Shown here: one piece after another, positions 44,014 to 52,729 of the stretch
How the letters are laid out: each line of letters starts with the position of its first letter
How positions within the stretch are numbered: the stretch's first letter is position 1
DNA from: an uncultured Pirellulaceae bacterium
GTDB lineage: Bacteria; Planctomycetota; Planctomycetia; Pirellulales; Pirellulaceae
Assembly (NCBI GenBank): GCA_937967505.1
Contig: CALCJM010000132.1
Location: 1 to 64,000 of the forward strand
Reading direction: 5' to 3'
Length of the DNA stretch: 64,000 nucleotides
The notes under the pieces: model-generated
What the model saw: the letters and a program-made list of their open reading frames with translations, nothing else
Told to the model about the DNA's origin: nothing
Databases searched by the model: none
Position numbers and translations under genes: made by a program

Positions 44014-45954
44014 CTATCGAGGTCGCTTTATCAGCAACAGTTTTTTGTTTTTCATGAAATAGTCCGCCTGTGCGACAACCTGATACCCCTCCGGTAGCTG
44101 CTGTTGCAGTTCGGGTAGATCATCCACGGTGGTAATTAACGGTGCATCCGGATTGCGTAACACAAATTGACGCACGCCGGGGCGCGGTTTCGGCTGCCAG
44201 AATTTTCGTGCAACCGGTTCGTTGGCGGAGGCGGATGGTTGACGCTCAAGTTCATACACCGGGCGGCCGGCATAAAACACCCATGAAGATTCGAGGCAAC
44301 CAAAGCTGGCCACTTTGATATGTGCGGGCAGTTTTCTTACGTGGCTGAGAATCTTCTGATTGTTTTGAAGTGCGGCGATCTGGCCGGTGCCGTAGCCAAA
44401 CAACGCCAACGCAAATAGGGCCGCACAAACCGTGAAGTTGGCGATGGCCTGACGCGACCGGTTGCGCAGTTGCAACAGTAGGCCCAAGGCCCCTGCCGCA
44501 ACGATGGGGATACCAATGGCAGCCAGCTGGACGGATTCCAGATAACGCTCTCCGGCGACCCATAATCCCAGCGCGATCGCCCCCCCCGTCAACAGGGTTG
44601 TCACAAACGCCGCCGGCATCCACCACCGGGCGAGCAGCCTTGGTTGCCGCATCCATTGCACCAGGCAGGCTGACGTCAGGATCGCAAGGCCGGGGTAGCA
44701 GGGGGTGATGTAGCTGGGCAATTTCGTCCGGGCCAGCGTGAACAGTGACACCTGTACGCCTACCCAGCACATCATCAATACTAGGCCGGGGTGAGTGCAC
44801 ACAAAGGACCGATTGCCTGACCGGGCATCACGGGCGAGTCGCTGGAGGATCAGCGCGACAGGTAACCAGAACAATGACCAAGGAAAAAAACCAAATAAAA
44901 TGGCAACCGGATAGTACCAGACACCGCCGCTGTGATTCTCAAAAGCAGTCGTTGACCGACCCAGATGCTCAGTCAGGAAAAAGATGCGCAGGAAATCTCC
45001 TTCGGTTCTCACGCCCACCCAAACATACCATGGCAGCGCAATCGCCAGAGCAACCAACCCCAACAACAGGGGGCGCATCGCCAAAGTCGTTTTGAAAAAG
45101 TGAACTGGATGGAATGCCTTGGTGACTGTCAGCAAAAATGTAGTGGTGTCGGCGAGGAACCCCGGTGGTTGCATGGTATGCGCTGTGGTTGGCAAAAAAA
45201 ACGCCTGTCGCATCAACAGCAGGTACATGCCAATGATCGCCATGGGCATCAAAAGACCGATTGGGCCCTTGGTCAGAATCGCTAACCCCATGCCGATTCC
45301 CACCAGCAACAACCAGCGCGTCCCTAAATGTTTGAAATCGACCGTCGGTGCCAGGTTGGTCGTGCTTGCTTCAGAGACTTTTGAGCGATGCAGTTGGTGG
45401 GAGTGCTTGTCGCGCGTCGCTCCCATCACAAACGAAAACAGTGTTGCCGTACTGAAAAAAATTAGTGCTGCATCCGGTGTTGCCGCACGGGACGCCACGA
45501 CAAACATGACGCTTGAGGTCAGTGCCAAGCCGCTGAGTGTGGCCGTTGTCTGGTCGAATAACCGGCGGGCGATCCCGTAGGTAAGCGCGACGGTACCGAC
45601 ACTCAACAGCGCGGACCAAAATCGGGCCGACCATTCATTGACGCCAAACAACCGATAGGCGGACATCATCAACCAGTATAGCATCACCGGTTTCTGATAT
45701 CGCAATTCGTCATTGAAGATCGGTACTACCCAGTCCCCGCGCTGCATCATTTCTGCTGCACAGCCGGCATTGCGAGGCTCATCGCGGTCCCACAACTGGC
45801 AGGCACCCAACTGGAGAAAGAAGATCGTCGTTGCACTTAAAATAACTACCGCCAGGCCAAAGTGCGTCTGCCATCCTCGCGCGGATTTTGTCAGCGCATT
45901 GGAGGTAGTTGAATTGGAGGCAGTGAAATTAGAACGGGTTTTAGTGGGGAACAC
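44014..45954 (-). CDS. ArnT-like family 39 glycosyltransferase
   Basis: This 646-residue inner-membrane protein has about 12 helices and the hallmark of ArnT/PMT-type (GT39/GT83) enzymes near residue 50: LWDRDEPRNAGCAAEMMQRGDWVVP, where the acidic pair after the first helix is catalytic, followed by KPVMLYWLMMSAYRLFG. Such enzymes move a sugar from a polyprenyl phosphate donor onto lipid A, proteins or other acceptors. The C-terminal 90 residues form a soluble domain (ESSWVFYAGRPVYEL...). The start is GTG. Donor and acceptor cannot be read. Forms a unit with the HIT gene. Confidence 0.88.
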   Translation of the reverse strand: MFPTKTRSNFTASNSTTSNALTKSARGWQTHFGLAVVILSATTIFFLQLGACQLWDRDEPRNAGCAAEMMQRGDWVVPIFNDELRYQKPVMLYWLMMSAYRLFGVNEWSARFWSALLSVGTVALTYGIARRLFDQTTATLSGLALTSSVMFVVASRAATPDAALIFFSTATLFSFVMGATRDKHSHQLHRSKVSEASTTNLAPTVDFKHLGTRWLLLVGIGMGLAILTKGPIGLLMPMAIIGMYLLLMRQAFFLPTTAHTMQPPGFLADTTTFLLTVTKAFHPVHFFKTTLAMRPLLLGLVALAIALPWYVWVGVRTEGDFLRIFFLTEHLGRSTTAFENHSGGVWYYPVAILFGFFPWSLFWLPVALILQRLARDARSGNRSFVCTHPGLVLMMCWVGVQVSLFTLARTKLPSYITPCYPGLAILTSACLVQWMRQPRLLARWWMPAAFVTTLLTGGAIALGLWVAGERYLESVQLAAIGIPIVAAGALGLLLQLRNRSRQAIANFTVCAALFALALFGYGTGQIAALQNNQKILSHVRKLPAHIKVASFGCLESSWVFYAGRPVYELERQPSASANEPVARKFWQPKPRPGVRQFVLRNPDAPLITTVDDLPELQQQLPEGYQVVAQADYFMKNKKLLLIKRPR

Positions 45955-46035
45955 GTTTTGACAATCTGCGTCGATTTTTGGCTACTTGCGATAGCCTGGG
46001 CAGGAACCGATTCTGTGAAGATGGACCAAATTATT

Positions 46036-46866
46036 TTACCGGACGGGGATAGATTGGGCCAAGATCATTCTGGCGGCGTCCAAAAACTGTTCCAGTCGTC
46101 GGGGGCATAGGCTGTTTTTACGAGTCTCGTGCCTGCCGGCCTGAGGAGCCGTCGATACGTTTTCCCGGCAGACCGCACCACGTACTCCGATCAAGTCTGC
46201 CCCGGTGGCAGCGGCCTGCACCAGATCAGCGATCTCGATCGATCCGGCCAGCACACCTGTCATGCCGGCCGCACGCGCCTGTTGGAATAGCCCCTGACAG
46301 GTTTCGGATGAATAGTGTGCGAAAGTGTTGCCGCTGTTTTTGTCGAACGTATCAAGCAATAGCACCGACAGTCCATCGTCCCCCAGATCGTGCAGGTCAC
46401 CGATCAGTTTCTCTGCCTGAGATGGTGACAACAAATCGACGTAGATGACCAACACTCGACGGACGTGAGTGGGCACCAATGAAAAAAAGTCTTGCAGGGG
46501 CTGGCGTACTGCGCTGCTGCGCGAATACCCGGACAGGCCAACCTTGACGAACGCTACTGCTGACCAGTTAATCTTTTCCAGTTCGTTCGTTGAAAACGCG
46601 GTGTGCGCTGATCTCGATGTGTGGATATGGTCTTGTTGGGGGGGCAGAAGGTGAGGGGCGAGGGACCACTGATGCAGTTCACCGCAAGCGATACTGACAC
46701 GCATCCGGCGAGTGATTGTGGTAATCGCCGCAATCACTTCGTTGGCCACCGCGCTGCCTGCAAATCCGAGTGCACCAGCCGATGGATCTTTTAGATCAAC
46801 GATCGATACGTCGGGACAGGCGGCGACGATCCGGGCTTCGGCAGAATCTTTTACGCTGATCAACAT
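46036..46866 (-). CDS. mfnB: (5-formylfuran-3-yl)methyl phosphate synthase
   Basis: MfnB makes the furan precursor of methanofuran from glyceraldehyde 3-phosphate. The 276-residue TIM-barrel protein, started at 46866, begins MLISVKDSAEARIVA and has the conserved lysine 26 in VDLKDPSAGALGF, then FVKVGLSG with the second lysine, and VLAGSIEIADLVQAAATGADLIGVRGAVC near the end. An insert after residue 75 (HLLPPQQDHIHTS) is longer than in archaeal members. Together with ftr in this window it shows that the host makes and uses methanofuran-dependent C1 carriers. It is divergent from rnd. Confidence 0.9.
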   Translation of the reverse strand: MLISVKDSAEARIVAACPDVSIVDLKDPSAGALGFAGSAVANEVIAAITTITRRMRVSIACGELHQWSLAPHLLPPQQDHIHTSRSAHTAFSTNELEKINWSAVAFVKVGLSGYSRSSAVRQPLQDFFSLVPTHVRRVLVIYVDLLSPSQAEKLIGDLHDLGDDGLSVLLLDTFDKNSGNTFAHYSSETCQGLFQQARAAGMTGVLAGSIEIADLVQAAATGADLIGVRGAVCRENVSTAPQAGRHETRKNSLCPRRLEQFLDAARMILAQSIPVR

Positions 46867-47001
46867 GGGGCGCGCGAGGGCTTGCGTTTCTTTGGGGGGG
46901 CAATGGCGGACGTGAGGGAGGCAGACGGGTACCAATATCTGCGGGGTTCCGTAAAATCTCGGGATCAAATCGAACGCCCCTCATCATCTCAAGCTTTTAT
47001 T

Positions 47002-48198
47002 ATGGCAGATGCCCGCGAGTTTCAACACATCACCGACGAACAATCTCTGGAGGAGTTTTGCAGGGAAGCAGCCAAGAGTCGCTATATCGGGTTTGATACC
47101 GAATTCGTGAGCGAAAACTGCTTCCGCCCACAGTTGTGTTTGATCCAGGTTTCGACGGAATCCACATTTGCGATCATCGACACGATGGCGGTCAAAAACA
47201 TCAATGTGTTTTGGAAAATGTTGTGTGAGGGCAACCATATTACGATTGTCCATGCCGCGCGCGAAGAGTTTCTGTTTTGCTTTCGCAGTTTCGGCAAATG
47301 GCCGTCGCGTTTGTTTGATGTGCAACTGGCTGCCGGATTGATCGGGTACGAGTACCCGGCCTCCTACGGTAATCTGGTGAACCGGACGATCGGGAAAATA
47401 ATCGACAAGGGCGAAACACGCACGGACTGGCGGCAGCGACCGCTGACCAAAAGCCAGATCGCTTACGCCCTGGAGGATGTCGTTCATCTTTGGCCTGTTT
47501 ATAAAAAACTGTGTAAGAGTCTGGACAAGCGCGGGCGTCTGCGTTGGATGGAATCCGAAATGTGTGATTGGCAACAGGCGCTGGAGGAAACCGTGACCAA
47601 GCCCCAATGGCGACGCGTTTCGGGAACCGCGCGACTCAAACCCAACCAGCTGGCGATTGTGAAAGAACTGTGGCTGTGGCGGGAGGAGGAAGCCGAACGC
47701 CGCAACCGGTCGGCGAAACGAACTCTGGCCGACGATCTGATCGTTGAATTGGCGCGACGAGGCACCAGTCAACAGAAGCAAATTCGTGCCATTCGCGGTT
47801 TCTCCAACCGGGTGTCGGCCAATTCGATGGACGGTATTTCGACAGCGATCGAGAAGGCGTTGCAGTTGCCCCCCAGCGCACATCCCAAGAAAATTTACAG
47901 CAATAAATCTGTGAATCTGGGATTACTGGGTCAGTTCGTGACAACGGCGATGAATGTGGTCTGTCATGAACAACAGATTGCGTCAGCGCTGGTCGGGACA
48001 GCCCAAGAGGTACGTGATCTGGCGGCGATTAAACTTGGCTTGCTGTCCAACAAAAAACAACAGCGTCTTGAGAAAGGTTGGCGAGCCGAAATTGTTGGCC
48101 AGCTGATTCAGCGTGTGCTGGCCGGAAAAGTCGCGATTCGTGTTGGTGACGCGAAAAGTGACCAACCGCTGGTGATGGAAGAAATTGGCAAAGTCTAA
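47002..48198 (+). CDS. rnd: Ribonuclease D
   Basis: This 3'-5' exonuclease of the DEDD family trims stable RNAs such as tRNA precursors. I start at the ATG at 47002. Exo I is Asp32/Glu34 in IGFDTEFVSE, Exo II is around VHAAREEFLF, and Exo III is IAYALEDVVHLWPVY (about 152-166). An HRDC domain follows from about 210 (KPNQLAIVKELWLWREEEAERRN). The C-terminal 100 residues (LLGQFVTTAMNVVCHEQQIASALVG...) look like a further HRDC-type helical domain. The product has 398 residues. Confidence 0.92.
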   Translation: MADAREFQHITDEQSLEEFCREAAKSRYIGFDTEFVSENCFRPQLCLIQVSTESTFAIIDTMAVKNINVFWKMLCEGNHITIVHAAREEFLFCFRSFGKWPSRLFDVQLAAGLIGYEYPASYGNLVNRTIGKIIDKGETRTDWRQRPLTKSQIAYALEDVVHLWPVYKKLCKSLDKRGRLRWMESEMCDWQQALEETVTKPQWRRVSGTARLKPNQLAIVKELWLWREEEAERRNRSAKRTLADDLIVELARRGTSQQKQIRAIRGFSNRVSANSMDGISTAIEKALQLPPSAHPKKIYSNKSVNLGLLGQFVTTAMNVVCHEQQIASALVGTAQEVRDLAAIKLGLLSNKKQQRLEKGWRAEIVGQLIQRVLAGKVAIRVGDAKSDQPLVMEEIGKV

Positions 48199-48347
48199 AG
48201 GTTGGGTGGATGATCGATGATCCAGTGGATAAGCCCGTGGAAGATCCAATCGGTGATCTTGCTGATTCCGGATTGGCGCTTGGTTTTCAGCACTGAATCG
48301 TCAACAATAGGGAATTCTCTGAGCCCACCCCTCTACACGCAGGATTT

Positions 48348-48959
48348 ATGTTTTTCGTTTTCGATGGAGTCGATGGCAGTGGAAAATCCACTCAGGTCGA
48401 TCGGCTATCGCGTTACCTTCAGGCCCACGGCGAAGTGGTCACCTGCAAGGACCCTGGCAGTACTGCGTTGGGTGAGTCGCTGCGGGCGATCCTTCTGGAA
48501 AAAGGGGAAACGCCGATTGACATGCGTTCTGAGATGATGCTGTTCACAACTGCCCGTACGCAATTGGTCCAGGAGGTCATCAAACCGGCACTTCAGCGCG
48601 GTGCGTTTGTGGTACTGGACCGGTTTGTGATGTCGACGGTCGTGTATCAAGGGCACGCCGGAAAACTATCACCCGATGACATTCGTGCCGTTAACCGATT
48701 TGCGACCGACGGGGTCATCCCGAGCCAAATTTTCGTCTTTGATGTGCCCGTTGCTACCGCGATGCAGCGCATCGGTGCGGCGCGTGACCGGATGGAATCA
48801 CGCGGCGACAAGTATTTTTCCGCTGTGCGAAACGGTTTTCTGGCCGAAACGCAAAACGATCCCAATGCTGTGCTGATCGATGGCACAAAATCCATTGATA
48901 TGATTGAGGCAAAGATCCGGACAATCGTCGACCACCTGCTGAAGGACCGGCCACGGTAG
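48348..48959 (+). CDS. tmk: Thymidylate kinase
   Basis: Tmk phosphorylates dTMP to dTDP. The 203-residue protein opens with the P-loop FDGVDGSGKSTQ (about 5-16), has LDRFVMSTVVYQG at about 91-103 (family DRY/DRF motif) and the lid region with RDRMESRGDKYF. It lies 50 bp before holB, an arrangement common across bacteria, and the two are probably co-transcribed. Confidence 0.93.
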   Translation: MFFVFDGVDGSGKSTQVDRLSRYLQAHGEVVTCKDPGSTALGESLRAILLEKGETPIDMRSEMMLFTTARTQLVQEVIKPALQRGAFVVLDRFVMSTVVYQGHAGKLSPDDIRAVNRFATDGVIPSQIFVFDVPVATAMQRIGAARDRMESRGDKYFSAVRNGFLAETQNDPNAVLIDGTKSIDMIEAKIRTIVDHLLKDRPR

Positions 48960-49009
48960 CCCCTCTCCATTTTCGCCCCGGTAACCTGTTTCCCTGTGAA
49001 TGTTTCGTT

Positions 49010-50101
49010 ATGTCTTGGTCTGAAATACTGAACCATCGCTCCGCACTGGAGCGGTTTCAAAAAAGTGTCGCCGGCAATCGTTTGGCCAGCACCTATTTGT
49101 TTGTGGGCAAGGATGGCGTGGGCAAGCACCTGTTTGCGCTTAAGCTGGCCCAGGCGCTTTTGTGTGAAAACAGTCTGCAGGAGCTTAATCCCTGCGGCAG
49201 TTGTTCTTCATGTGCGCAGGTCACTGCCCGAACGCATCCTGATCTGACTTTGGTTTCCAAACCGGCAGACAAGGCCTTTATTCCGCTGGAACTATTTATT
49301 GGTAAACCCGATCATCGTCGCCAATCGGGACTGTGTCACGAGATTGGGTTGAAGCCGTTTCGCGGCGGGCGGAAAATCGCGATTATCGACGATGCAGATT
49401 TCCTGAATGTGGAGGGAGCCAACGCACTGTTGAAAACGCTCGAAGAGCCCCCACCCAATTCGCTGTTGATTCTGATTGGATCCAGCGAGCATAAGCAGAT
49501 TTCGACGATCGTCTCTCGCAGCCAGACCGTGCGTTTTGGGGATCTGACCACGGATGAAGTGGCTACCATTTTGATGCGCATGCCAGACCTGGAAACGGCA
49601 ACGGACGTGAGCGCACTGGCTGCGGTCTCCGGTGGCAGTGTTGCCCGTGCGATCGAACTGGCCGACGACGAGACCTTTCAGTTTCGAAGTGCTTTCCTAG
49701 CCGCCATGGCATCGATTGATCCCGGAAAAGGAGCGTTTGCGGGAGAGGTGTTGGCCTTTGTGGACGGTGCGGGAAAGGATTCGGCGAAAAAACGCGCCCG
49801 TTTGGTGATGGTAGGAGATTTTGCGATTGAGTTTTTGCGCGGCGTGATTTCGGCCGTTCTCGGAACCGACAGCGGCTTGCCCGAATCGCTCCAACGATGT
49901 GCGTCATCTGCTGTAGACCAGATGCAAACTCGCAGGGGACTTTCTGCGCAGCGCATTGCCGAATCCGCCAGCAACGCGATCGAACGTACTATTGAGCTTC
50001 AGTTAGATGTGCGTACCAACGCCACGCCTGCCAACACGGTATCGCCGTGGTTTCGTGATATCGCACGTGTGCTGCACGGCGAAACCTTGGTCCGCAATTG
50101 A
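49010..50101 (+). CDS. holB: DNA polymerase III delta' subunit
   Basis: This clamp-loader AAA+ subunit has 363 residues. Visible are VGKDGVGKHLFALKLA (a P-loop-like segment whose Ser/Thr is replaced by His, as allowed in delta', which need not hydrolyse ATP), the zinc cluster CGSCSSCAQV, IAIIDDADFLNVEGANALLKTLEEPP (about 122-147) and LLILIGSSEHKQISTIVSRSQTVRF. The C-terminal half is helical. It follows tmk directly. Confidence 0.88.
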   Translation: MSWSEILNHRSALERFQKSVAGNRLASTYLFVGKDGVGKHLFALKLAQALLCENSLQELNPCGSCSSCAQVTARTHPDLTLVSKPADKAFIPLELFIGKPDHRRQSGLCHEIGLKPFRGGRKIAIIDDADFLNVEGANALLKTLEEPPPNSLLILIGSSEHKQISTIVSRSQTVRFGDLTTDEVATILMRMPDLETATDVSALAAVSGGSVARAIELADDETFQFRSAFLAAMASIDPGKGAFAGEVLAFVDGAGKDSAKKRARLVMVGDFAIEFLRGVISAVLGTDSGLPESLQRCASSAVDQMQTRRGLSAQRIAESASNAIERTIELQLDVRTNATPANTVSPWFRDIARVLHGETLVRN

Positions 50102-50119
50102 CCGCATAACTGGCACAGC

Positions 50120-50209
50120 AACGTGGCTACGCTCGCCAGAGCGTGGAAGCCGAACGGTCAGGCGAACCCAAGCCTGCCACGTCCACCGTCTGGCGACGGT
50201 AGCTACGTT
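50120..50209. repeat. Two-arm structured repeat with compensatory changes
   Basis: A 27-base arm at 50120-50146 is the inverted near-copy of another at 50183-50209, with five mismatches. Each arm is also its own hairpin: CGCTC-gcca-GAGCG in one, CCGTC-tggc-GACGG in the other. Four of the mismatches are paired changes that keep these stems. It lies between convergent holB and the phosphatase-fold gene and resembles REP/BIME-type elements. Confidence 0.6.
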
Positions 50210-50239
50210 TTCTGCCACCAAACGAGAAAGCATAAAGCA

Positions 50240-50872
50240 CTACAGTGCAAACCCCGCCGAAAGGCTGAACGATTTTAGCTTGCCAAAATCCTCACCAAGC
50301 CCACTGGAAAGTTTTTTAGGCTGATCTTCGGTTACGTCGTCCGAATCCACGCCAAGCATATCAATCCGTTCGGCGATCAGGCTGGCCAGCGGATCGGCGA
50401 CGACGACCACGACCACGCCCGATTTGTGTTTTCGGCTGACGCGTTTCAGAAATGCATCCACGCGTGGACGAACATCCATCAGCGTCTCACCCTCGGGTGG
50501 ACAAATTTGCTCAGGGTTGTCCTGCCACTGACGAACGAAACGTGGCTGATTGCTTTTTAGCTCCTTCAGCTCGCGCCCCTGCCACAATCCCATATCCACA
50601 TTTTTCAGTTCCGCGTTCACACGAGGGCGCACACGTGAATGAGAGGTGATTTCCACGGCCGTTTGCTGAGCGGCCAGGCAAGGGCCACTGTACACGGCCG
50701 TCAGTTCTGTAGTGGCCAGTTGGTCTGCCGCATTTCTGGCCTGCTCCAACCCGGAGTCGCTCAACGGCACATCCAGCGTGCCAACAATGCGACCTTGAGC
50801 ATCAAAGTCGGTTGCGCCAGGCTTGACCAGTACGATCTGTAGGTCGTTGTTGTGGGGTGAGTTATTGATCAT
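50240..50872 (-). CDS. Phosphoglycerate-mutase-fold protein lacking catalytic histidines
   Basis: This 210-residue protein has the histidine phosphatase fold: LQIVLVKPGATDFDAQGRIVGTLDVPLSDSGLEQA, VYSGPCLAAQQTAVEI, LKNVDMGLWQGRELKEL and EGETLMDVRPRVDAF. The RHG signature is replaced by KPG, so the phospho-accepting His is missing, and the second His (usually SHGG) reads VVVADPLAS. It therefore should not be a normal phosphatase or mutase; a binding or regulatory role is inference. The gene overlaps the end of rpe by four bases (ATGA), so its translation is coupled to the epimerase. Confidence 0.82.
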   Translation of the reverse strand: MINNSPHNNDLQIVLVKPGATDFDAQGRIVGTLDVPLSDSGLEQARNAADQLATTELTAVYSGPCLAAQQTAVEITSHSRVRPRVNAELKNVDMGLWQGRELKELKSNQPRFVRQWQDNPEQICPPEGETLMDVRPRVDAFLKRVSRKHKSGVVVVVVADPLASLIAERIDMLGVDSDDVTEDQPKKLSSGLGEDFGKLKSFSLSAGFAL

Positions 50873-51555
50873 GACTGGACGCCCTCCATCATAGTTTCGA
50901 TGGCGACCCGGTAATCATCCTGTTTGAAAACTGCGCTGCCGGCAACCAGAAGTTGTGCCCCGGCATCGGTACACTGCTTGACGGTGGTTGCGTTGATACC
51001 GCCATCCATCTCTAAAAGCACATCCTCCCCGCCAGGTGTTGTGCGAATTTGGCCCAGTTTTTCCAGGACCGATGTGTTGAAAGACTGGCCACCGAACCCC
51101 GCGTTGACGCTCATCACCAAAGCCAAATCTGCGTGGGGCAGGGCAGGGGCGATCTGCGAAACAGGAGTGTCCGGGTTGATCGCAATTCCGGCACCCGCAC
51201 CAAGGTCACGGATTTGATCCAAAACCGGACGTGCATCCTGAACCGCTTCGGCATGAATGGTGATGATGTCGGCACCGGCGTCAAAGAACTGCTGGATGTA
51301 TTTTTCCGGGTGGACCATCATCAGGTGAACGTCCAACGGCAACTCCGTCAGTTCACGCAATGCTTTCACGATGGTCATGCCGTAAGTGAAATTGGGGACA
51401 AATACACCATCCATTATGTCCAGATGAAGTGCGGTCACGCCGGCCTCTTCCAGCAACTCGATCTCTTTGGAGAGATTGCCGAAATCACACAGCAGTAGCG
51501 ATGGGAGAACTGACGGTGCAGAACGCGCTAATTCAGTTAAGTGTTGGCGTCTCAT
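50869..51555 (-). CDS. rpe: Ribulose-phosphate 3-epimerase
   Basis: Rpe interconverts ribulose 5-phosphate and xylulose 5-phosphate in the pentose phosphate pathway. The 228-residue TIM barrel shows SLLLCDFGNLSKEIELLEEAG, LHLDIMDGVFVPNFTYG (metal-binding His and Asp), DVHLMMVHPEKYI, LVMSVNAGFGGQSF and LEMDGGINATTVKQCTDAGAQLLVAGSAVF, all expected. It ends overlapping the pseudo-phosphatase gene. The upstream 550 bp carry no supported gene. Confidence 0.95.
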   Translation of the reverse strand: MRRQHLTELARSAPSVLPSLLLCDFGNLSKEIELLEEAGVTALHLDIMDGVFVPNFTYGMTIVKALRELTELPLDVHLMMVHPEKYIQQFFDAGADIITIHAEAVQDARPVLDQIRDLGAGAGIAINPDTPVSQIAPALPHADLALVMSVNAGFGGQSFNTSVLEKLGQIRTTPGGEDVLLEMDGGINATTVKQCTDAGAQLLVAGSAVFKQDDYRVAIETMMEGVQS

Positions 51556-52102
51556 ATACTTTTTGTCTCAGGTGGAGCGTCATCCATGACCTTGGGAGGG
51601 TTGGTCTGCCAATCGGTTGGCCGACTGAATCGCTCTCATTCGCGATTCGCACTCTCATGGTTTCCTTTGCTCTGGCTTGCGATCGAGATACAGGTGATCC
51701 TCACGCCAAGATTGGAAGATTCTAGCCATCAGAAGTGCCAGCGATAGCCCTTCGGTGGAAACGCGTAAGTCCTTGCAGGTGCAGGGTTTATGCGTTTTTT
51801 TGCCGACAGGATCCTCGTAAACCCTTGTTTTTCCCGTGCCAACAGTACTGAAGAAAATGCAGATAAAAAAGCGTGCCAAAACGACCGTTTAAGACGTTTT
51901 TCCGCTATCTGAGGGGCAAAGTCAGGAGATCCCCCATAAACCGGGAAGATTGAGGCAAAGCAGGTATTTGTAAGCTAACGTGCAGAAAGAAAACGCAAGG
52001 CACCAGCCGGAATCATTGGACTGAAAGTCCGATAAACCGACTGGCGCTGTTTTTGCGTGTTGCCCACAGACAGGTATCGAATGGTCAACAGGAAATTGAG
52101 TA
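51556..52102. other. 550-bp interval without supported gene
   Basis: Lies between the rpe start and the end of the Pro-rich protein gene. Small frames show no protein character, and no RNA or repeat is recognised. It must include the promoter of rpe. Confidence 0.4.
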
Positions 52103-52606
52103 CTACCTGACTCGCGCGGGCATCGGCGTGAGGTTGCCCGAACCTGGTGCTGGAGCCATCGCGGGCGTTGGGGTCAGGTCGCCGGTGCCCGGCCCGGTCA
52201 AACCGACATCCCCTTCGGGAACCACGACACCGCCAGGTTGTCCTGGCTGGCCTGGAAATACGGGAGTTGGATTCGGGGATGGAAGAATCGTGACCGTGCC
52301 GGGGAAGGGCTGGGGAGTGTGCGCTGGTGGAACGTAAGCCGGTGGTGTGTAGGTTGGTGGTTGTTGTGGGTAGACCGGAGACGGGTTGTAGACCTGAGGT
52401 GGATAGGTTGGTGCGGGAATGTATTGTGGTGCCGGGGTGTACTGTGGCGCAGGGTTGTAAGTGGGTGCCGGGTTGTAGACAGGTGCTGGATTGTACGTGG
52501 GGGCGGGAGCATAGTGGCCGCCACCACCGGAACAATTTTGCGCCAGGGCAGGGGTGGCTGTTAGTGCAACCGCGACCAGACAAAGCAGAATTTTTTCAAT
52601 TTTCAT
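52103..52606 (-). CDS. Secreted Pro-rich repeat protein
   Basis: I start at the ATG at 52606, with GAGGAAAAG just upstream and a signal peptide after it (IEKILLCLVAVALTATPALAQ). The mature part begins NCSGGGGHYAPAP and continues with tandem YNPAP/YTPAP/YIPAP pentads (about 30-75), then PQQPPTYTPPAYVPP and a Gly/Pro-rich end. Extended Pro/Tyr repeats of this kind suggest a wall-spanning or matrix role, but no family is recognised. It has 167 residues and lies 120 bp from the end of the caspase-like gene on the same strand. Confidence 0.72.
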   Translation of the reverse strand: MKIEKILLCLVAVALTATPALAQNCSGGGGHYAPAPTYNPAPVYNPAPTYNPAPQYTPAPQYIPAPTYPPQVYNPSPVYPQQPPTYTPPAYVPPAHTPQPFPGTVTILPSPNPTPVFPGQPGQPGGVVVPEGDVGLTGPGTGDLTPTPAMAPAPGSGNLTPMPARVR

Positions 52607-52729
52607 CTTTTCCTCATCAATAAAAAACAAGACTGATTTGAGCGCCAATGCTGCCGCCCGTAAAAGTGTGTGTGATATTAAAATGATCGTGCCTCGGGTC
52701 ATTCGACCGGCGGACCGGTTTGGTTTGGT

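Noticed and set aside
46984-47883. 299-codon minus-strand frame
   Set aside because: Antisense to RNase D, whose motifs are unambiguous; no domain in the antisense product.
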